Shown here piece by piece: positions 49,653 through 62,394 of a stretch of 64,000 bases of DNA. This DNA comes from Atrichornis clamosus. Its lineage: Eukaryota > Chordata > Aves > Passeriformes > Menuridae. How positions within the stretch are numbered: position 1 is the stretch's first letter; the number at the start of each line of letters is the position of its first letter. The translations under genes and the position numbers were made by a program. Below the pieces are notes generated by a model that was not told the origin of the DNA, did no database searches, and saw only the letters and a program-made list of their open reading frames with translations. The stretch lies in contig WBMZ01014087.1 in assembly GCA_013400975.1 (NCBI GenBank), positions 1-64,000 of the forward strand. Reading direction: 5' to 3'.

Positions 49653-52600
49653 ATTTGACATGAATAAAAAGAAAGATTTCAATAAATTCAACGGAATTTT
49701 TTTTCTGAAAGAGAAGATGAAAGTTTTCAGTTGGATAACAACATAATTTGGAGGAGACTAGACCAGTTTCACAGTGCAGCTGCAAAGACTGAGTCTCTGA
49801 AATGCAAGCGGAGAAAGCACAGCTGCCTTTTTTCTGAATCTAGAACAATGAATCTAGGCAAGAGACAGTGGTGACAGAATAAAAACAGAAGATGCTTAAA
49901 AGGCTACAAAAGACAGAATGTAATTAACCCTAGCCTCTCCATGAACAGTACAGACATAGAACAGTGAGGCTCCCAATCAATCTCAAAATTCACATCTGAA
50001 ATCCCTAAATCCCAGGCAAAGCACTTTTCCGGATGGTTGTCTGGAACAGGAATGTGACGCTCTGGGTTATCAACAGTAAATGATCAGCGAGAGGGGTAAT
50101 GTTGCAATGCTAGACTTGATAAAGTACTCAACAAATTTCCAAGGCACAGGCACTGATAGCACATGTACTGATGGAGTTACAATTAAAAGTTATTTTCCAG
50201 TCTTTGAAAATAACTGAGCCTAGCAAGAAACACCTTTTATTCTGTGACAAATAAAGAATGAGAATGCACGATTTTTACAAGGGAACGATGACACTATTCA
50301 CTACATTTAATTTTCAGGAAAAAAAAAACATGAAGTATTCCAAAGTTGCTCAGACTCACAGAAGACATATCTAACACCTCTATTCTCTGAGCCCACTCAT
50401 TATCATTGGGTTTCCCAGCAGGAAGAAAAGAAAGTAAATAACCTCTCAGGATGCTCAAATCTACTATTATTAAAAGGTTTAAAAACAAACAATCAAAAAA
50501 AGAAAAATCCCTCACCACCCAGGCAACAACAAATACCCTGTCACAATGCAAATTTTTTCATTTATATATAGATATGGGATTAATGTTGAGATCAGATTTA
50601 GTAGTCATAGCTATAGATGTAAGCGCTCTTAAAGGTTCTACAAAAATAAACCAATAAGTAAATGTGTTTATCTATTACTGCAAGCTGCTTGACTCTGTGT
50701 CATTGTGCAGAACTTTTCATCCATGAACAACCTTTAGTGTCAAGAAGAATCAACAGTCTGTCAGTCTACCTATCTGTCTATCTATCACAGGCTAAAATAT
50801 TTCATGTGTGAATTCCAGAATTACTAAGTAGAAATATCATTATCTAAAATACATTGTGTAAACTTCTTATTCTGAGCAGATCCAGGAAACATCTTGGAGT
50901 TCCACTAAACCACACCTAAGTCACTTTCCAGAAAAAATAACCAAACAAAAAAACCCACAAAAAACCCTAAACAGTGGGTAGGTCAGATATCAATTCCATG
51001 AATTTCAAAAGAAACAAGTATGTTGTCATATACTAACTGAACTGCAATTAGTATATAGATCAGTAAAATAAACAGAATTACACAAAGAATCTTACCAGAT
51101 TCCTCAGAGTCTTAGAGGGAATTCTACATTTACATACAGTTTATGTTATCATTGAGGAAAATGATGCATAAACATGCACAGGACACATATTTGTGAGTTT
51201 GCTATTTGTAATGTTCACTTCTCTATATAACTCTACACTTGGACCAGGCCTGTCCAAATAAAATAACCAAACCTGGGTGCACAGAAGAGACAACATCTGT
51301 TCATTCATCATTATCTGTGTCATGATGGGGAAACTGAGTGTCAAGCTGATGTCAAATCAAGAGGGGAAGGATTTGGATTGACAACCTCACAAAAAAAAAT
51401 CTATATCTGAGTTATTCACAATACTTGAACTAATGGTTCATCACGCTGTAAGAATACTGCCTTCATCCTCATCCAGTGGTAATAACTAGTAGGAGGACTT
51501 CAAAACTATAGGTAGCACTGCATGCACTGTTTGTGAAAATGGTACAATAATTAATTATCTCTTATTACTGTTGAGGTGTCATTCTATTGTTACAAAATGT
51601 ACAATTAGTCAAGAGGTTTTTAGTCAAAACATTTAAAAGTCACAAATCATGAAATGTGATTATGGACATTTTATCTGAAAAATCACTGTTCTCAGCTGCA
51701 ATCCAATCAGCATCACAATGAAGATGATCCATACAGCTTACAAATGAAGCAGCTGTGCCAACAGAAGCTTTTGAGGGGAATGTAGTTTAACTTTGTAGGT
51801 ATACAGAGTAATTAATCTTAGAAATCCAAAGATTTAAATTAAGCAAAGCCTTTGGCTAGCATTTGACTTAATTGAGTACTACTTTGGTGCCAGAGAGAAG
51901 TAACCCAGCTACCAAGAAAACAAAATGGAGAGAAATAAACTGAAGAAAAGAAAAAGATCTTAGTGTTATTTTCCATCTACAATAAGAACAATTTCCATTT
52001 ACAAAAACAGAATAATATAATTTAAAGGCAATATTCTGTTCTACTTAGAGTAAAAACCCCTCTTCCACTTACATCTTTGTTTTTTAGACTGTTTCCATCA
52101 CTGAGACATAGGATCACCAGAACCTGACTGTATGAACACAGAAAGTCATGTGAGTAGACAGAGGTTAATAGAAATCCTTGCTGTGCATCCTGGAGAACAA
52201 TACACCCAACTGAAACCTTACAGATTCTGAAATAATTATAACAAACAGGAGCCCTTACTGAGGGAAAAACAAAAATATTAAGAGAAAAAAACAACAACAA
52301 AATTACCACAAAACGTCAGGTGGCTGATCTCTACCAGAAACTGTTTATCAAATTTTGAAAAAGAAATAGCTGACCTAAATTTAGTAAACATAATGCCACA
52401 ATAAACATTCTTATTAAATAGTTTTAAGTTTATAATTAAAAAGAAAGGAAAGATAGATTTTTCTGAATATTTCTATTACATCTTTGACATTCCAAATATG
52501 CTCTATTAAAAGTTGTGGCTGACTTCAAATGCTGAGTTACTCACTCAGATAAACCATTAATATGCAACACCTGTTCTAATTTACAGATTTGTTCTAATTT

Positions 52601-54571
52601 ACAGATTTTGCTTAGCTGGATGAACCACTTAATTGTGATTATAATCAACAGAGAGCTAACACTGAATTCTTGTCTTTTTAGAATACGGTTTGTTAGCTCT
52701 CACTGAATCATTCCATATGCAGGTGACATAAAGGTAGAATGTCCAGTGGTATCAAAATAAGCCAAGATTAAAAGATGGTCCTAATTCTGGGAAGAAAAAA
52801 CATTATGCATGGAGTTAATCAGCAAAAGCTCAGTATGTAATTTAGCCCTTAAAATTTGATTATCTGGTCTACTGGAATTTATTCAATCACAGTCTAATGC
52901 TGTTACTAATTTATGTAATTTTTATTCAATTTACATTGTTTCTTTTAAGTTTGGTAGTATACTGTCCTAATTTTATCTCTGCATACTCAGCTGGTTTTTA
53001 CCAGTTTTTATATCAGTATTCAGACCTATCTTGAAAGTTTTCAAGTGTCTATATTATTTGTTCTTTTCTGCATCAACACTGGCTTATGGAAGTTACTAAC
53101 TTTAGCTACCTTTTATAAATATAATAAATTTAGGAATTCAAAATAATGAAAATATGGAAAAAATTCACATACAATATAATGCCAGCATACCCAAGAAAAC
53201 AACTTGGAAGAGTCTTAATGACAAATAAGTCAGATAAATGTTAGTTACAGGGAAAATATGTAATGGTAAAATAACAAAAAGGACGCAAAAGAGTCAAGGG
53301 AGGTAGCAGAAGAAAAAGTGGAGACACAAGTAAGATGTTGCAATTTTCCTAAACCAAATTTTCAGAAAATTAAATTCCCCTTAATCTGATCCATGCCATA
53401 GTCTTTGGTTGCTGGTTAAAAATGGTACTAGTATCTACTCTGTGCAATGACTCAATCTGCCTTTGTCAAATCTATAACTTCACGGTCACAGCTGCTCTCA
53501 GGAACTGTCAATGTCATGATTATAAGTGGTCGAAATTAATGACTACATGTCCTAATATTCAACCTTGTTAGCTGTGTGATTGATCCTGCACCCAAGTAAG
53601 TTTAATTCTAGTGGTACGTTCTTACAGTAGTTGATTGGCTGGGTGATACTCCAACAAGGAAGGAAGCCCTAGACACTACTGCTGTAAGCACCCAGAGTAG
53701 AACTTGCAGCCTTATGTAAGTTATGTGCCTCATTGGTTATAGTTTTTTTAAATAGAAATCTGTCTGTGAAATCATGATTTGTGGTACACATTACAACTAT
53801 TGGCTGTGGAGCCTTTCACCTTAATCAAGGATTATTTGATCTTCCAGCTCTTCTTAGCACCATGCTCAAAATTCAAGAAATCTTTTCAAACAAAAGGAGA
53901 ATGGGACAAACAAAGTTCTCAGTATTTCTGCTGAACCTCATTACTTCAGATATGGCATCAGTGCTCAGTCTCTCTGGCAAAGTGGCAAGAAATTACACGC
54001 TCTTCAGTGCCTTTCATGCCTCCAAAGCTGATGGCTTATTCTGATGCTGCAGCACCCACCTGGAACCACCCATATAATGCTAACCAATTTATGCAGGCGC
54101 ATACTTCTTTCTATATGTTTCCTCCGTTAAGACTGACTGGAAACCCACGAAACACCCTATTTTTCCGGGTATGATGCATAGATAAATTGAGGGAAGGCAA
54201 AGTATAAAAATGGAAGTTTCTGTAGTTGCTTGTAACCCAAACTGCCTGCCATACACAGGGATATGTTGTTTCTGGTATCCTGCTGCACCCCCCTAACCAG
54301 GAGTTACGGTCCCACTCATGCTATTTCTGTGCCTGTGGAAATAACAGTGACTACAATTTCCCCTACTAAAATCTAGTGTGCATTACAGCTTATGAGTGGG
54401 AGAGTTAGTAAAAACAAAGCTGCTGAAGATGTGCGGTTTGCAAACAAGCAGGCTGCTGGAAGAGGACAGTCTCCGCTAAAACAATTGTTTACTATTTGGA
54501 ATGCAGAAAACAAAAGAATATACAATAAAAAATTCTTTGAGGAAAGATTTTGTTGTTAGACAACTCACCTG
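49653..54571. other. AT-rich single-copy DNA, no gene seen
   Basis: No gene or classified repeat was recognised. There is an 18-bp tandem duplication at 52573-52608 and a short TCTA-type repeat at about 50767-50785. An 87-codon plus frame at 53781-54044 has no recognisable family. Confidence 0.6.
52573..52608. repeat. perfect 18-bp tandem duplication
   Basis: GTTCTAATTTACAGATTT is present twice head to tail (52573-52590 and 52591-52608) with no mismatch. Confidence 0.9.
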
Positions 54572-54693
54572 CAGAGATTGCTTAGCACCATGTCCAGTCA
54601 GCTTTTGATCATTTCTAAGGATGGAGAATCTACAACTTCTCTGGTCAACCTGAGCAGCAAAGCAGCTCTTCCTTGTGTTCAGACAGAACCCCC
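54572..54693 (-). mobile_element. CR1-like LINE fragment
   Basis: The plus-strand words TTAGCACCATGTCCAGTCAG, GGATGGAGAATCTACAACTT and CTTGTGTTCAGACAGAACC are the reverse complement of part of a CR1 3' region (near the segment coding for the final ORF2 residues). Both ends of the element are missing. Confidence 0.75.
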
Positions 54694-57627
54694 AGTGAAT
54701 AGAAAAATAATGATAGGGTAAAGAATTTGCTTACATTGACTTGAATTATTTGCTAAAAACAAAGAAACAAAAAAGGACACTGAAAGTTAAATAATTTGCA
54801 AAATACAAAGCATTAAGGAATTTTCCCCAGGAGATCCAAGCAAGATGGCCAGAGGAGATGATAATCTATGCTTATGGTATTCAATAAAGCTTCTCTTGTA
54901 TGTGTCCAACAATAATGCAATCTAATTAACTATACACAATCCAAGGTTTACTTAAGGTTTAAATGGAGCAGAATTAATCTTTTCTTCAGTAAGATTTATT
55001 TATATTGACATTTCCAAAACAAGCTCAGAACACCACAGCATATCCTGACATTGAATTACAAGAGTTCATAGCTAAAGTAGCATGCAAGGACTCCTGGCAC
55101 ATGAGCAGCTGAAGACTGATCAAAAAGAGTAGCACTAACATTCTCAAGAGCAGGGACTATTTTGGCAGCTATCAGGCTTTTCTCATGTTGACTAATAGAG
55201 TCGTGCAAAATGTAGCACACACTGTCCCAGGATGGATCTTCCCTTTACTTTCACATTCGTTACATAGTCACAGTTGCTATTTAAGTTTAGCTTAAATTGA
55301 ATGCTAAAAATAATGTCTGCTTTTTAAAAGTATCTCTTCCAATGCCTTAGCTCCACATATGCAACAGAACAAGGCTTGCTTTCTTATCAGAAACACTATA
55401 AGCCACTTTTTTCTTCTAGTTCTAGAAGTGAGACAAAACTGAGAAGATTGCTTTCACATAAAAAAAAAAAAAGAGTTGATATGTAGATGAGGCTCTTGGA
55501 ATATTATCTAAGTTTATCATTCCCATTTGCAAAGGAAAAAAAAAGAAGTATTGGTCTGCTACTGTAGCTGTTACAGTCATGGCATATTTCTTTGACACAA
55601 AACAAAGCACTGCAAAATAATGAAGTGTACCTCACATATGCTCAACAAAACTGTAAGATGGAGAACAGTGAAGGTGAGATAAAGTGTAGTTACCTGTGAA
55701 CAGTGAGAGCTGGCAGTTTTGCAGACTGAGATATTTAATCCACTGAGAGCACAGTTCCTCCATTAACTGCATCAAAAAGCTTCTCTAACACTCGTAATGT
55801 GAATAAACAGTTTGAAATTTGTGTTACCTGCTAAAGAATGAATATATTTCCAAGAGAAATGCTATCCACTAAAATATTCACACTGCTAAAATGACATTCG
55901 CCTGCACTTAATATCTTCGTGCCTGTATTTCACAGGATAATTTACATATTTCAAGGACACCCATCCCATAGCCAATAACCCTGATTAGGAGAAATCAAGT
56001 TATTTGAAACTGTGCTACAAAAGAAATCCCAACCCATTAATTACATCCAAAATGACCTTGGTATTACAGATATATTCACTATCCTCTGTGACATTCAGAT
56101 AAAGTTGACTGCATTATACATCAAGCACTGTGGTACTCTGAAGTGCAAAGTCATAAATCTGTACCTGTTTATGTATTTACTGACTCATATACTAGAAAAA
56201 CCAAGTGCTTATTACTTCCAACACTGCTATGCATAAACAGACTCGGATGAGAATGCATTCATGGTGGACTGCACCTAGTCAGTGAGTAGTCACAAAGGAA
56301 AAATAAAAGATTGCCAGAAATCATCCTGACTGCTCTACAGGACATGAAGGCCATTTTCTTGTGGACAAAACTGCATTTTATGCAGACCATATAATCCCCT
56401 ATAAATTCTTTCACAGGAAAAGAGTAGTGTTTTATATGCAAGATTTGAAAGTCAATTCTACAGAAAAAAACCCCACACTTAGTTATATTCTAACAATATA
56501 GTGGTAAAGGTTGTTTGTAAACCTGTATTAAAAGGTTATCATTCCCCTCTGAATTCTTCAAAAACAGAGGCAAAAACAACTCAGGAAAAGAAAGGCAAAG
56601 ACAAAGCATACCAGTGGTAGGATAATTAAGACAACAGCAAAGGTAGAAGACTATGACCTTAGGCAGACTGGGCAGAGAGTATAAAGTTCTGAAAAGCCAA
56701 TATATTCAACAGAAAAGCCATGCACAACAAATAATGTAACATTTGAAAGTTATGACACTCATTTGCATGTATGAATTATTTCTTTGCATTAACTTACAAC
56801 AGGGGGCCAAGAGGCAGAAAAATATAATTATTGCACTAGTCTCAAAAATCTATCTTTTCTGGCATAATTTGATAATGAATATAAATATCATTGTGCTCCC
56901 TTTATTATTCTCTTTATCACGCAAAACAAAAGGAATTCTCTCAGTACAACTTTCTGTCTGAAGACCTAAAATTTGACAAGTTTAGAAATGTCACCACTTA
57001 CAGTATAAGGACCGAGTATCCAAGAGTTTTATTTAAGTTCTACTGAAATGAGTGGAGATACTTTCTGACACAACAGAGCTCCATCAAGCATACAGCCATT
57101 GCACAGTTGCTGACATTAGACTTATCCATTTGAGCAACTGACTATCTGTAAAAGATTCACAATTGAGCCTAGATTATAAATCTCAGAACTATTAACTCAC
57201 AGGAACTAAACATGTGTTCTGAGGGATGCTGGCTCATTTTATTAAAGAAAACAGAGTAAAAATATGCCTAAATTTCTTGCAATTTAGTGTTGGAAAGAAG
57301 GCTGTGGGAACCAGTACAGTCCTATGTCAGAATTGAAGAAACATCTAAGACTGGAAAGAGCTCTTGGGTCTTCCAGGCTGCACTTCTAATTGTTTTATCA
57401 TTACATCACATAATTTCTTCGAAAGAATGCTTTAAGCTTCACTGTAAACTACATAGGTTTTTGTCCCTCATTAATCTAAGAGCTGAATCAAAGTAAGGAC
57501 ACAGTGTGGAGAAGTATATGAATGAAATAAAATCATGCCAATTAACAAATGCGCACAATTTAAAATCACCAATATATATCTTTAAAATTAACATTTGCAG
57601 CAGATTTGGACCCATATCCCACTCTCC
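54694..57627. other. AT-rich single-copy DNA, no gene seen
   Basis: No gene, RNA or classified repeat was recognised. There is an A12 run at about 55461-55472. Confidence 0.6.
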
Positions 57628-57723
57628 ATACGCATGTATAAATGCACATGCGTGTATATACATATGCCTATATGCACAGACACACACATATATATATATC
57701 TATATATACACATATATCTATAG
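57628..57723. repeat. alternating purine-pyrimidine repeat (CA/TA/TG)
   Basis: The tract is mostly alternating purine and pyrimidine: ACGCATGT, ACATGCGT, GTATATACATATG, ACACACATATATATATA. It includes an 8-bp inverted repeat (57630-57637 with 57646-57653). Confidence 0.8.
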
Positions 57724-58364
57724 TTGTAATGTGGAGCCATGCTTTTCTGCTACCCAAAATACTCTGAATGCAGCAAGCAATCTGGTTGGTATCCCATATC
57801 CTACACCTCAAATGTAATCCATGGACTTATTTTTTGACTATGCTCTACTACCATTCATCTTCAGAAAAAAAAGCTTCTTTTACATAAGTTCGTACCTTTA
57901 CTTATTCAGGTATGAATATTTTAGCCCTGCTTTCTACCTCTGTCATTTGCCTGAAGCTCACCTGTCTGTTCTGTTGCCACAAGTTCTTGGTAGCTCTGTT
58001 TCCCTTTCTCTTACCATTGTGATAATTCTTTTATCTCTTCCCTCCTAAGTTCCTCTCTGCCACATAGGTTTTTGGGCAAATTTAAGTAATAGTGCAGTTT
58101 TTACAGCTATTCACATCTAATTTTTCATTGTTCTCAGTCAATAACCACTGAGTTATTTTCTTACTTTCTGTCTTTAAAAGCAGTAAGTGCTCTCCCTCTC
58201 ACCCTTCCTTTTTTTCCAGTCTAAATTGCAAATGCCCCTCCATCCTTATTTGCTCTTGAGAGCTGTTACTGTTTACATTTTTAAGCCTTTTTCCTTGATA
58301 CTGACAGTAGCAAACAAAATCTGTAGATATTTCTCATGCCTTAAGCAATAAGACTCCTGCCTGC
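57724..58364. other. single-copy DNA, pyrimidine-rich, no gene seen
   Basis: The plus strand is rich in T and C from about 57950 to 58330. No gene or transposon was recognised. Confidence 0.6.
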
Positions 58365-58421
58365 CTATATATATATATATATATATACATATANATATAT
58401 ATACATATATATATATATATT
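58365..58421. repeat. (TA)n microsatellite with uncalled base
   Basis: TA repeats are interrupted by a few ACATA units. The base at 58394 is N, the only ambiguous base in the window, so the length here is uncertain. Confidence 0.95.
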
Positions 58422-58887
58422 ACAGAATCCCTGTAAAACAGTGTCTAAACTTTAAGCTACAATCAAGCTGAGTATCATCAAAGTAGCTTCTGGAGGGAGA
58501 TGACTTGCTGCTAACTCCTGAAGTAAAGAACTAACACTTGCAGTTCAGAAATAACTGGACTAGTTAATAAAGACCATCTGCATAACCTCCAATGTTTGAC
58601 AGTGTGAATATATAATAAAATAGTAATAATACCATCCAAGCACTTGTTACAGCACTGCATGCTGCCTGATAAGCCCTTGTAGCAGCCATATGGCAAGCAG
58701 AGATAACTCTTCCTCCAATAGCTTGGATGAGGATTTTTTTTACTGACCAGCCTTTTTCTCTGGGTGTATGCTAAATAGAAAACTGAGATCTCATCACTAC
58801 TGTAAGCAGAGAGATCCAAAGCTTAACACTAGAGTTTTACTGATTTTATTAAGCTCTGGCACAAAATTGAATTTGTAGCAACCTATT
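58422..58887. other. single-copy DNA, no gene seen
   Basis: Nothing was recognised. A 102-codon minus frame at 58511-58819 has no recognisable motif. Confidence 0.6.
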
Positions 58888-58965
58888 AGAATAATAGAAT
58901 CATTTAGGTTGGAAAAGACCCTAAAGATTGAGTCCAATCATCAACTCAACACTACCAGTCTAACA
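58888..58965 (-). mobile_element. CR1 LINE 3'-tail fragment
   Basis: Plus-strand AGAATAATAGAATCATTTAG, then GGTTGGAAAAGACCCTAAAG, GAGTCCAATCATCAACTC and AACACTACCAG is the reverse complement of a CR1 3' end, including the terminal ATTCTATG-type units. Only about 80 bases remain. Confidence 0.88.
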
Positions 58966-60130
58966 GCTTGCTGTTTCTCTGCACTATATAAAACTATAAA
59001 AAAAATAAAAACTACCAAACCATGCTCCTTTCTTCTTGTACTTGTAAGATATAACCTTAAAAATTGTCAGGTAATTCTGTTCCTTGCCTTACAGTAAATT
59101 ATATCCCCCTGCTGCTGCTGAGTTGCCTGATCCCTGCAGTGTGGATGATTATTCTCTGTTTGCTATTACAATGTACAATGTAGGGAAACACTGAGAGAAA
59201 TTTTAGGAAATGCAAGTTCTTTTTCAACCAAGTTTATGGCATTTGTTAGTGAGGCTGAAAACAGACAGAAATGGAATTTTGCCAGTGTTGAACAGACTGA
59301 TGTAGGAAATCTCTGAGATGCCAACAATAACAAAAACTCCAATTTACAGAAGACACACATGAGGAGATCAGATGGGACTCTGGGCTGCTCTCAAAAAATG
59401 GGATTATTTTAGAAGAACAATTAATTCACTGGACAATAATAACTTCACTCCTTCCTTACAGCAGACACAAATCAGTGTCACACATGTTTGCACAAGCAAC
59501 CCTGAAAAGACAATACAGCAGCAAGATCATGTTATTTACCAGAAAATTGTCATTAGTCAACAGAAAAAGATAAGTAAATCCAGCTTTAGGTCTTCTTCTC
59601 ATAACTAGAAACATCAATCTTTCCTAAATCACGAAAACCAGCTCTATTATGCATGTGATTTTTCCAATTAATTGTGAATGTAGTAAAAAAATATGCATAA
59701 TATTATCTAAATACATACTTTTGAACTTAAAACTTATGTGAGACAAGGGATATGATGATTTTAAAGTATCTCTGAAAATAACCTCTAGGAGAATTTCTGT
59801 TGGCATACTACTGTAAATACCAGCATTTCAATTATTATGTTAAAATTTGCATGTGCACTCAGAAAAACTCACTTAAATGAGGCTAAGTTTACTTTAAATA
59901 TATTTAAATATTTTGAATAGAACTGTACTGAAAAGTTTTCTTCTCTTTATTCCCCTAAAGTAGTCCTGATGCAAGTCATGTGAGTCAAAACACTAGCAAG
60001 AATATACCACCACTAGTGTTACACATCCAAGCAGATGACGTAGCAGATTAGATAAAGCTCAACTTCTAAGCCACACCATGATTAAAGTGAGATGGTTAAA
60101 GAAGCTGATGGCATATGAGAGATTACTTTT
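58966..60130. other. AT-rich single-copy DNA, no gene seen
   Basis: No gene or repeat was recognised between two CR1 fragments of the same orientation. Confidence 0.6.
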
Positions 60131-61010
60131 ATCACAGAATAAAATTATAGAGTGGTTTGGGCTGAAAGGAAGCTTTAAAAGTCATCTAGTCCAACCCTCC
60201 TATAATAAGTAGGGACACCTTCAATCAGATCAGGTTGCAACCTGACCTTGAATATTTCCAGGGATGGGTCATCTACCATCTCTCTGGACCACCTGTTCCA
60301 GTGTTTCACCACTCTCATAATAAAAAACTCTTCCTTACATCTAGTCTGAATCTATTCTCTTCAGTTTAAAACAATTAACCCTTGTTCTATCACAACTAGG
60401 TCTTTTAAAGAGTTCATCTCCATCTTTCTTATAAAGCCCCCTTTAGGTACTGAAAGGCTGCAACAAGATATTCCTGGAGTTTTCTCTTCTCCAGGCTGAA
60501 CAAACCCAACTCTCTCAGCCTGTCCTCACAGGAGAGGGTCTCCATCCTCTGCGATCATTTTTGTGGCCCTCCTCTGGATCGATTCCAAGAGGCCCGTATC
60601 TCCCTCTTGTTGTGCACCCCAAAGCTGGATGCAGTAGTCCAGGTGAGGTCTCATGAGAGCAGAATAGAGGGGAACAACTCACTCCCTCGACCTGCTGGTC
60701 ACACTTTGTTCTATACAGCCCAGGATACTGTTGGTTCTCTGGGCTGTGAGTGCACATGGCCAAATCATGTGTAGCTTCTCATCAACCCACCACTCCCAGC
60801 CCATGTCTGCAGGGCTGCTTCTAATCTGTTCATCCCCCAGCTTGTGTCAGTATTGTGGTCTGCCCTGATCCAGGTGCAGTACTTTGTGTTTGGCCTTCTT
60901 GGACCTCATGAGGTTCCCACGGACCCATTTGTCAAGCTTGTCCAGAATAAGCATCTGGATGACATCCCATCCCTCAGGCATCTCATAGGCACCACTCAGC
61001 TTGGTTTTCT
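60131..61010 (-). mobile_element. CR1 LINE, 0.9 kb 5'-truncated copy with 3' end
   Basis: On the minus strand this copy starts inside ORF2 just after the catalytic FADD motif. It reads TKLSGAYEMPEGWDVIQM, NLMRSKKAKHKVLHLDQG (60847-61010), then SPENQQYPGL and CSHETSPGLLHPALG-like readings (60515-60760), the RMRQAERVGF-type block equivalent near 60520, and the 3' tail ending at GGTTGGACTAGATGACTTTT, CAGCCCAAACCACTCTAT and TTTTATTCTGTGAT (60131-60200). It contains frameshifts and stops. Unlike the copy at 47865, its 3' end is complete. The typical 5' truncation marks ordinary target-primed insertion. Confidence 0.95.
60515..61010 (-). pseudogene. CR1 ORF2 C-terminal remnant
   Basis: This is the decayed C-terminal part of the CR1 reverse transcriptase ORF. 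Two frames carry it: one at 61010-60847 with GAYEMPEGWDVIQM and KAKHKVLHLDQG, and one at 60763-60515 with CTHSPENQQYPGLYR. A frame change separates them. The polymerase catalytic aspartates lie upstream of the truncation, so no enzymatic domain is present. Confidence 0.9.
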
Positions 61011-61100
61011 TCAGGCAATAAACGTGACTGTATCCTCTGGTATACAAAAGTCTTCTTTTTCCATGTATTTTTTTATATTTTACTAACCTTTCACCAAAGT

Positions 61101-61180
61101 GTCATGGTCTAGTTTAAGTGTGTTGTTTTGAGAGATATTTTAGGTTTCTGTCTGGTTTGAATTCCCCTTACCCCCCAGTT
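61101..61180 (+). mobile_element. possible ERV LTR start
   Basis: TGTCATGGTCTAGTTTAAGT, then GTTGTTTTGAGAGATATTTT and a CCCCTTACCCCCC block, resembles the TGTCATGGTTT... opening seen in bird LTRs. The right limit is unknown; the more C-rich DNA to about 61500 may belong to it. There is no coding content or second LTR. Confidence 0.3.
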
Positions 61181-62394
61181 TATAATTGTCTCAGGTCTTT
61201 TCCCCTGCCTCTGCTGCTCATCTTCTGAAGTTTTCATCAGATCTTCAAGGTCACTATGGCAGATTACCTAATCTGCATTTTCTTCAAACTAAATATTTTA
61301 TTATAATCCTTTCTAATCACAGCAAAAGTCGGAGAAAGAAAAACTGTAAAAGGAATGGATTGAAACTGCAATCCCTTGAACTCAACTCTCAACATCTTCA
61401 ATGGAAAGAAGAAATACACTGTCATTTCTACACCTGCTTTCATCTGCTCTCCGGGGCTCTTCCTGCTGTGAACACCCTAAAGGCTATTTCTCCTCTGAGT
61501 ACATAGATCTCTTTTTAAGCTGCCATCTTATAACATTCTGTGCACTTGAGTGCACTTACCATTTGCTTTTTGCTGCAGCTATAAATAATGTTAAGAGAGT
61601 ATCAGTGTCAAGATGCCTTATCCACACATACGCAATGGGATCAGCAGGTTTTACAAAACATTTATCAACATAACATTTGGAGCTTTCACTCTGCTTTCAT
61701 TTGAAAAAGCAAGTGCTGCTACAAATGGTTTTCTCTAGACCAAGTGGTATTCAATTATTCAAATTACTTTAGGCTATAATAGTTGTGCTAAGCATTGTTC
61801 ATTTTATTAATATTAAATGCTGTTAACATCTTAAACAGTGATATTTTAATTCACTGCCTAGACAAAGATTTGTGAGTAAATATAATAAACAAGAAGATAT
61901 GGCTAATTTATTAAACAAATAATATAGATATCTTACTAAACTGCTGAAGTTTTACTTGAAGCAAAAAAATTGTTGTGGTCCAGAACACACAATGTATAAT
62001 GTAATGAGATGCTAGATTAAGAAAAAAAAGCCATTAGCAGGATCCTTTAAAAAAAAACATTTTCTGCAGGGGAGTGGAGGATGGAATCAGTTCACAATGT
62101 ATATATTCTGCAAGCAGAAGAAGGGAAGAAATTTGAAAATTAATCCTCCCAAAAAGAAATTTCTATGTATCTGAAATCACATGCCTCCTAGCTCTTAAGA
62201 TACCATGCACTGTTCTGCAAAATAGCAACAATAATCATGCTTTTTAGTATTGAAGTTCAATTAACGTTATGGAAAGCCCTACCTTAAAGCAAGCAATGCA
62301 TTCCCTCAGGTAGTCTAACTTATCTGTGTTTTAGATTGTACCATATTTACTCAGATGGCAGTACCTTACACCCGGCAACCTGACTACCAATCCC
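61181..62394. other. single-copy or unclassified repeat DNA, no gene seen
   Basis: No gene was recognised. The frames at 61186-61506 and 61401-61673 overlap each other in different phases and lack motifs. The left part may be the rest of the LTR-like sequence at 61101. Confidence 0.5.
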
